Assembly: GCA_028565635.1 (NCBI GenBank)
Contig: JAOXYB010034473.1
Coordinates: 1-14,056, forward strand
Direction of reading: 5' to 3'
DNA from: Phoronis ovalis
Taxonomy: Eukaryota > Phoronida > Phoronidae
DNA: 14,056 bases
Shown here: in pieces, positions 10,330-14,056 of the stretch
How the letters are laid out: the number at the start of each line of letters is the position of its first letter
Position numbering within the stretch: position 1 is the stretch's first letter
The notes under the pieces: generated by a model
Database searches by the model: none
Told to the model about the DNA's origin: nothing
What the model saw: the letters and a program-made list of their open reading frames with translations, nothing else
Position numbers and translations under genes: made by a program

Positions 10330-10337
10330 AAATTGCG
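10330..10337. repeat. Right target-site duplication of element B
   Basis: This is an exact AAATTGCG copy directly after the right end (CCCCCCTGGG) of element B. It pairs with 10065-10072. Confidence 0.85.
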
Positions 10338-10748
10338 TGTGCATGCTCAATATTATTAGTTGTAAAACTACTAACCACAACGTTTCCTGGGTTACCTGTT
10401 TAACTGTGTGTATTCATTATTTGCTTTTGGTATAAGAAGTGGTTTTATAACAGTCAGACCCATTTCTTTCATTTGTTTACATTATTCTAAGCTTGAAATG
10501 TAATATAATAGTAGTAAAGCATGTCTCAAAATGAGCTCTTTTTTGTAGAAAAGTGGATGATTAAATTCCAGATCAAACATGTTTTTATCTGTTTGCACAT
10601 CTTGTATACAGTATGTGCTCAATAAGACGGTGGAAATAACTAGGCCCTGTTGATGGCATAAATGCAACCAATCACAAGATTGCCTTTCATTAATTGGCTT
10701 CAACTTTCCACTTATAGGTCTTTGTTGTCAAAGCCAAAGTAAAAAAAT
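10338..10748. other. Intergenic sequence between elements B and C
   Basis: Nothing is recognised here. A minus-strand frame at 10482-10703 has no visible domain. The 9-mer GTCAGACCC at 10457 is the reverse complement of the start of element C (GGGTCTGAC at 10755), but the match does not extend. Confidence 0.4.
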
Positions 10749-11190
10749 GGGGGGGGGTCTGACTTAAATATATTACTGGTACCCATGTTTTTTGAAAAAG
10801 CCCTGAAATGTGTTTCCCTATTTTTAAATTTTGACTTCTTTCACTAACTGGATGAAATTTTAGATACCCTAAATGTTTTGAGAATTTTTTTTGGAAAAAT
10901 GCCCTGAAAATGGAATTATGGGAAATTCACTCAAACATCTGGAAACAAAAGGCAATCGCAAATAAACATTCGAGTCGAAGTTTGATCAAGTGGTAGGCGG
11001 TTTTGATCCAATTTTAGTTGATTTCGATACCCTAAACGTATATAGTTAATCAAATATTAAGTATCCTTTTATCGAAAAATGTAACCCTAAATGCGTAACG
11101 CATGTTAATGTGCTTTGTTATTAAAAATCACCCCTTTACACGTTTTTGTTCACACACATGCGTACCAACCATTGATTTGAGTCGGACCCC
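10749..11190. mobile_element. Element C: diverged longer relative of element B
   Basis: Positions 10754-10787 and the reverse complement of 11157-11190 match at 26 of 34 positions by my count. They share GGGGTC-x-GACT-x-AAAT and GGTAC-x-CATG, so they form imperfect terminal inverted repeats. The left end, a run of nine Gs then TCTGAC and GTACCCATG, resembles the left end of element B. The inner right part (CCTAAATGCGTAACG at 11086) resembles CCTAAGTGCGTTACG at 10249 in B. ACCCTAAA-type motifs recur at 10867, 11030 and 11085. No clear target duplication remains and there is no coding frame, so this is an older, decayed copy of about 440 bp. Confidence 0.7.
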
Positions 11191-11696
11191 TACGCAAGAA
11201 AAATAGATACATCTACACAACCTATATACCAAAAAAAGTGTTAGGATTCCTTTAAATACAAATATGCTTGAGCACAAAAAAAGTGCCTGAAAGTTTGTTC
11301 CTCTGATTATTTTGGCTAAAACTGAGTTTTACAGAAAGTTCCTTTTTGGATATTTTTTGTACATTACTTCATCTATACCAAGTAAAAACAAGCCATATCC
11401 CTTATACCTAGAATTAAGTGGTAACTTAAAATGACAAGCACATTGCTGCGTTTTCATCAGTGTTGTTGATGGAGCTATAATTCATAAAAGGAGAAATCAT
11501 GTGCACACTTTTTATCGGGGATGAATTTGAAGTTGATATAAACTAGTAAAGAAAGTGTTTAATTTGGGGTGAAAATTGTAAGTAAAATAGGTTATGTAAA
11601 TGCTTCTAACATAGATAGTTAACTAGGTCTGATTGTAATGTTAGAAACCAGCAGAATGAAGCCAATTTATAAATATCACGTTTTTGTTATTTGCAG
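11191..11696 (+). other. Upstream region / intron 5' of the first visible GDPGP1 exon
   Basis: The first visible GDPGP1 exon begins after TTTGCAG at 11696, so at least the end of this stretch is intron. The protein family has about 20-30 further residues N-terminal to this exon. I searched for a small ATG exon ending in phase 0 at a GT donor and found none I can defend. The frame starting at ATG 11638 is out of phase with the exon. Confidence 0.4.
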
Positions 11697-11783
11697 GACA
11701 ATATCCCAGCATTTATTTACAGCAAAAATGATTTCCACTATAACATTCCAAGCATGTCCAAGTCTTTGTTTAAACCATCAAAG
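11697..11783 (+). CDS. GDPGP1: GDP-D-glucose phosphorylase 1 (GDPGP1), first visible exon
   Basis: This 87-nt exon gives 29 residues: DNIPAFIYSKNDF, a variable HYNIPSMSKSL, then FKPSK. It lies between TTTGCAG and a GTCAGT donor, in phase 0. The residues IPxFxYxxxDL-like followed by FDxxL in the next exon match the N-terminal segment of animal GDPGP1, where the human protein reads IPDFVYGQKDL. Alone the exon is short, but with its downstream partners the alignment is continuous and the phases agree, so I take it as real. GDPGP1 is cytosolic. The true start codon is probably in an exon further upstream, although the ATG at codon 20 of this exon cannot be excluded as a start of a shorter form. 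Confidence 0.8.
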
Positions 11784-12024
11784 GTCAGTAAGTGTAGTAG
11801 TCATGTGGACTGTTATGTTGGGTAGCTGTCAACTTCATCATATCTATTCTATAGAAACTGTATATGGTAACCTGTAATGAGTTCCATTGTATGTAAATGT
11901 TGCATTAAGCTAAAGGCACTTAGCTATCTTCCATGCCAACAATGGGAAAGTTGGAAACCATTTTCATAAAATCTTCCTACAGTTGATTTTTACCTTGTTT
12001 AAGGAATTTAATTTTTTTGTATAG

Positions 12025-12141
12025 TTTGATACACTACTTGGCACATCCTGGGATAATGCAATGGAGAATGGTTGTTTCCGATACCCATTAAAAGGCATTG
12101 AAACAAGGATTTTACCAGGGAAGAAAAAATATGTCGTTCAG
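12025..12141 (+). CDS. GDPGP1: GDPGP1, second visible exon
   Basis: This 117-nt, 39-codon exon is in phase 0 on both sides (acceptor TTGTATAG, donor CAG|GTAGAT). It reads FDTLLGTSWDNAMENGCFRY and then PLKGIETRILPGKKKYVVQ. The pattern W-x2-A-M-x-x-G-x-FRY-x-L-xx-xxTRILPG is a hallmark of the GDP-glucose phosphorylase family. It leads directly into the conserved Q-x-N-V-x-RG of the next exon. The preceding intron is 241 nt (11784-12024) and the following one is 331 nt (12142-12472). Confidence 0.93.
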
Positions 12142-12472
12142 GTAGATGCAGTAACTTTCTTGTTTGTAACTGCTGCATGATAATTTTGCTCTGGATACAA
12201 ATCATAATTATTAAGAAACCTGCAAAGGTGTATATGATTTTTAGGATAATCTAACTTTAGTCTCCCGAAAATAATCTTCGACTCACTTAAAATTCAAAGT
12301 AGAAAGAGTCATTTTTACTAGGAATTGTAAGTTTCTTTAGAACAAATTATTAGGAACATACTGCTGAACAATTCTATTTTTGCTATCATGACCACTAATT
12401 TGTGGTATCTGGCGAACAAACTATTTCCTTATCATTCAAACTTATCTTCTATGCATGCGTCATTTTCTTTAG

Positions 12473-12652
12473 AGAAATGTTCAACGCGGCACAATGAGGC
12501 GGAAGCCACAAGCCATAAACTGTGTCAATCAATCTTTCAATGCAGAAGAATTCAACTTCACTAAAATAAAACAGGAAGAAATTCTATTTAAAATTCACAA
12601 CAGTGAAGGTGAATCTCAACTGAACGAATCCGATGAACCTGTGATGAAGAAG
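12473..12652 (+). CDS. GDPGP1: GDPGP1, third visible exon
   Basis: This exon has 60 codons in phase 0, after CTTTAG (12472) and before AAG|GTAAAG (12653). It begins RNVQRGTMRRKPQ, the conserved NVxRGxxRRxPQ segment, and continues through FNAEEFNFTKIKQEEILF, the family's FDPxxFNFxKIxxxEVLF segment. It then enters a charged, variable loop ending EPVMKK. The family's loop here is also poorly conserved. The acceptor has two adjacent AG options (AGAG at 12471-12474). The phase and the alignment favour starting at 12473. The ATG at 12494 is internal and not a start. Confidence 0.93.
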
Positions 12653-12950
12653 GTAAAGGCAACTATAATTTATAAAATTTAAAAGTTAATTTCCGTTGTA
12701 TATATTTAGATATTTAAAATTTAAGTGTATTTATTTTAATTATTAATATTCACATTAATAACAGTCAATAATTGTCTTTAATTTTTTTTGAAGAAATATT
12801 AATTTAAAAAGATTTGAATTCTTGCTTATGCTAGATTATGTATGTCTGTACTACTAGCACATGTGAAAGGTTTTAAGATGTAACTATAGCCTGGGAGCAT
12901 GAAATCTAGATTTAACAGTAGTCCTTGTGTTAGCATATATTTACTTCCAG

Positions 12951-13114
12951 AGCAAGACATGTAAGGAGTCTAGCAATGTAGTGATAATAAACGTCAGCCC
13001 TTTGGAATATGGTCATGTCTTACTAGTTCCTGACGTAAATGGGCAAAGACCTCAAAAACTTACATATGATGCAATAAAGCTTTGCATAGAGTCACTACTG
13101 CTCAGTACACACCC
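12951..13114 (+). CDS. GDPGP1: GDPGP1, fourth visible exon (HIT-like core)
   Basis: This 164-nt exon opens in phase 0 after ACTTCCAG and closes in phase 2 at CC|GTAAGT (13115). It reads NVVIINVSPLEYGHVLLVPD, which is almost the same as the vertebrate VVINVSPLExGHVLLVP core strand of the HIT-like fold. Next comes a helix, LTYDAIKLCIESLLLSTHP. This core shapes the nucleotide pocket for GDP-hexose. The enzyme cleaves GDP-glucose with phosphate to GDP and glucose-1-phosphate, and is thought to remove GDP-glucose formed by mistake instead of GDP-mannose. The 298-nt intron upstream (12653-12950) holds nothing notable. Confidence 0.95.
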
Positions 13115-13394
13115 GTAAGTACTATCACTGATATAGTTAAGCCTTAATGATTTTCTGTTACATATTTCATAGGGTCAGATCAGTGTTACTATGTCTTAAA
13201 GCAACATAAATTCATGTGTGTATATTTGTGTAAACATGCATTTGTCAAAAGTCCAGAACCTAATCAAAAATGGGAAATTAATAATGAATTTTCATGCATT
13301 GTTAACTTCATTTTGTACAAAATAGATACAATTATTGAAATTAAATGTGTTACTGCCACTTTCCTTTTGAAACTATGACGTGATTGATTGATGC

Positions 13395-13491
13395 AGTAGC
13401 CTGTTATTTTTCTTTGTAGGGGATGTTGTCCAGGATTGTTACATTAATAGAGTAGCCTGTTATTTCTATTGTAGGGGATTCCGTCTAGGAT
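13395..13491 (+). repeat. Tandem duplication covering the 3' splice site of the GDPGP1 catalytic exon
   Basis: Copy 1 (13395-13436) and copy 2 (13451-13491) share AGTAGCCTGTTATTT, a short T-rich stretch, TGTAGGGGAT and TC-x-AGGATT, offset by 55-56 nt. Copy 2 contains the acceptor and the first codons of the real exon. Copy 1 contains an equally good TTTCTTTGTAG acceptor. Using it would add a short peptide and then a TAA at 13444-13446, so copy 1 is a non-functional or decoy copy. Confidence 0.85.
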
Positions 13492-13577
13492 TTAACTCCT
13501 TGTGTGCATTAGCCTCCGTAAATCACCAGCATATCCACGCTTATTACACAGAGTTTGAACTGTACACAGAATATGTG
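13475..13577 (+). CDS. GDPGP1: GDPGP1, fifth visible exon with histidine triad
   Basis: This 103-nt exon completes the split Pro codon (CC|G) and reads GFRLGFNSLCALASVNHQHI and then HAYYTEFELYTEYV. The HxHxH at 13524-13538 (His-Gln-His-Ile-His) is the histidine triad. By family knowledge the middle His is the nucleophile that forms the GMP-enzyme intermediate. GFRxGFNSLxxLASVNHxHxH is the most conserved stretch of GDPGP1, so the assignment is firm and the active site is intact. It ends in phase 0 at GTG|GTATGT (13578). The C-terminal half of the protein, about 150-170 residues, is not in these exons and must lie downstream. Confidence 0.96.
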
Positions 13578-13679
13578 GTATGTTACTTTTCTATTAATTC
13601 TAGATTGGTCCATCGGTATTATTTACAAATGCATGTAATACACACATCAAATTACTGATGTTCACAATTTTGAATACAG

Positions 13680-13723
13680 GAGGGTGATGGTTCCTTGTGC
13701 TTGTCAGACGGTGACTTCTATAG
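13680..13723 (+). CDS. GDPGP1: Candidate small GDPGP1 exon
   Basis: These 44 nt lie between GAATACAG and a GTAATA donor, open in phase 0 as needed after the exon ending at 13577, and leaving in phase 2. The peptide is EGDGSLCLSDGDFY plus a split codon. In the family this position is a variable linker before a GxxFY-like element, so DGDFY is suggestive but not decisive. The intron before it would be only 102 nt. It might instead be a chance frame, with the true next exon beyond the window. Confidence 0.4.
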
Positions 13724-13974
13724 GTAATATAGTAACTACTACTATAAAGCATGCTATAAACATAAACAGGTGTCATAGCACTTGTCAATGGCTGTTTTAG
13801 AAAGGTTGTTGGAAGAATGCACAAACCTACAATGGGATATATGAACTAACAGGATACTAGAGATCTGGGAAGAGTTCCTATGCACAACCCTTTTTAAATA
13901 TATTTCAAAAAACAATACTATAAAAGAACCTAATGCTACATTTCTTATCTTGCTTGAGGGAAACCCCGCTTGCT
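13724..13974 (+). other. GDPGP1 intron sequence, nothing recognised
   Basis: This is AT-rich sequence without a convincing exon. It belongs to the intron after the last accepted or candidate GDPGP1 exon. Confidence 0.5.
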
Positions 13975-14056
13975 GACCAGACCAGACCAGACGCTATGTG
14001 ACGTCATCATTTCCTAGCTCGGGAAACCGGAAGTAAAATTCGCCTCGCATGAAAAT
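13975..14056. promoter_or_regulatory. CpG-bearing patch with CRE and ETS-type sites
   Basis: Here the composition shifts to being GC-richer. There are three tandem GACCA units (13975-13989), a perfect CRE palindrome TGACGTCA (13999-14006) and ACCGGAAGT, a consensus ETS-type site (14026-14034). CRE and ETS sites together are typical of housekeeping promoters, but the position inside GDPGP1 makes a dispersed repeat at least as likely. The call rests on motifs only. Confidence 0.3.

Noticed and set aside
10184-10435. Small protein over the right half of element B
   Set aside because: It crosses the element boundary and the target duplication and has no recognisable domain.
10457-10763. Inverted 9-mer GTCAGACCC / GGGTCTGAC as ends of another element
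   Set aside because: The match does not extend beyond the 9-mer, while the right-hand copy is already explained as the left end of element C.
10863-11095. CCCTAA motifs as an interstitial telomere
   Set aside because: The copies are isolated and embedded in longer non-telomeric motifs of element C. There is no tandem CCCTAA array.
11638-11877. Reading frame from ATG 11638 as the GDPGP1 start
   Set aside because: It is out of phase with the GDPGP1 exon at 11697-11783 and has no family similarity. The AG at 11696 and the GT at 11784 define the real exon in another frame.
1-14056. CRISPR array, tRNA or rRNA gene, or prokaryotic defence system
   Set aside because: No regular spaced repeats, no tRNA-like or rRNA segments and no operon-like coding are seen. 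The genes are clearly spliced animal genes.

Overview
The window looks like invertebrate animal nuclear DNA. It is AT-rich, and both genes it holds are split by GT-AG introns. The spacers are long and contain inverted-repeat transposon remnants. No bacterial features (operons, ribosome-binding sites, CRISPR) are visible. The protein matches are general to bilaterian animals. The many introns point to a slowly evolving invertebrate (lophotrochozoan, early arthropod or invertebrate deuterostome), but the phylum cannot be fixed from this sequence alone.

Layout, all genes on the + strand. (1) Positions 1-6495 hold the 3' part of a stonin / stoned-B gene, the AP-2-linked clathrin adaptor for synaptic-vesicle proteins. 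There is one very large exon (566-3751), a short one (4595-4722) and the last one (6151-6495). The phases fit at both internal junctions (phase 1, then phase 0), giving about 1218 visible residues. The start codon lies upstream of the window. A long 3' UTR probably runs to the first AATAAA at 8299. (2) Positions of about 8330-11696 are intergenic or the 5' region of the next gene. They hold three inverted-repeat elements: A (9196-9736, flanked by TA), B (10073-10329, with a perfect 8-bp target-site duplication AAATTGCG) and C (about 10749-11190, an older relative of B). A possible LINE-type 3' tail lies near 9968-9992. (3) Positions 11697-13577 hold five exons of GDP-D-glucose phosphorylase 1 (GDPGP1), including the histidine-triad motif HQHIH. 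A candidate 44-nt sixth exon is at 13680-13723. The first coding exon was not found, and the gene runs off the right edge. (4) The right edge (about 13975-14056) has GC-richer, promoter-like or repeat-like sequence with a CRE palindrome and an ETS-type site.

The two genes lie head to tail and have unrelated roles (endocytic adaptor; removal of aberrant GDP-glucose), so nothing suggests a shared pathway. I find no convincing new biological system. The points most worth a second look are the B/C transposon family with an intact target duplication, the five-copy 20-mer in element A, a tandemly duplicated 3' splice site just before the GDPGP1 catalytic exon, and the extreme charge patterning of the stonin linker and tail.
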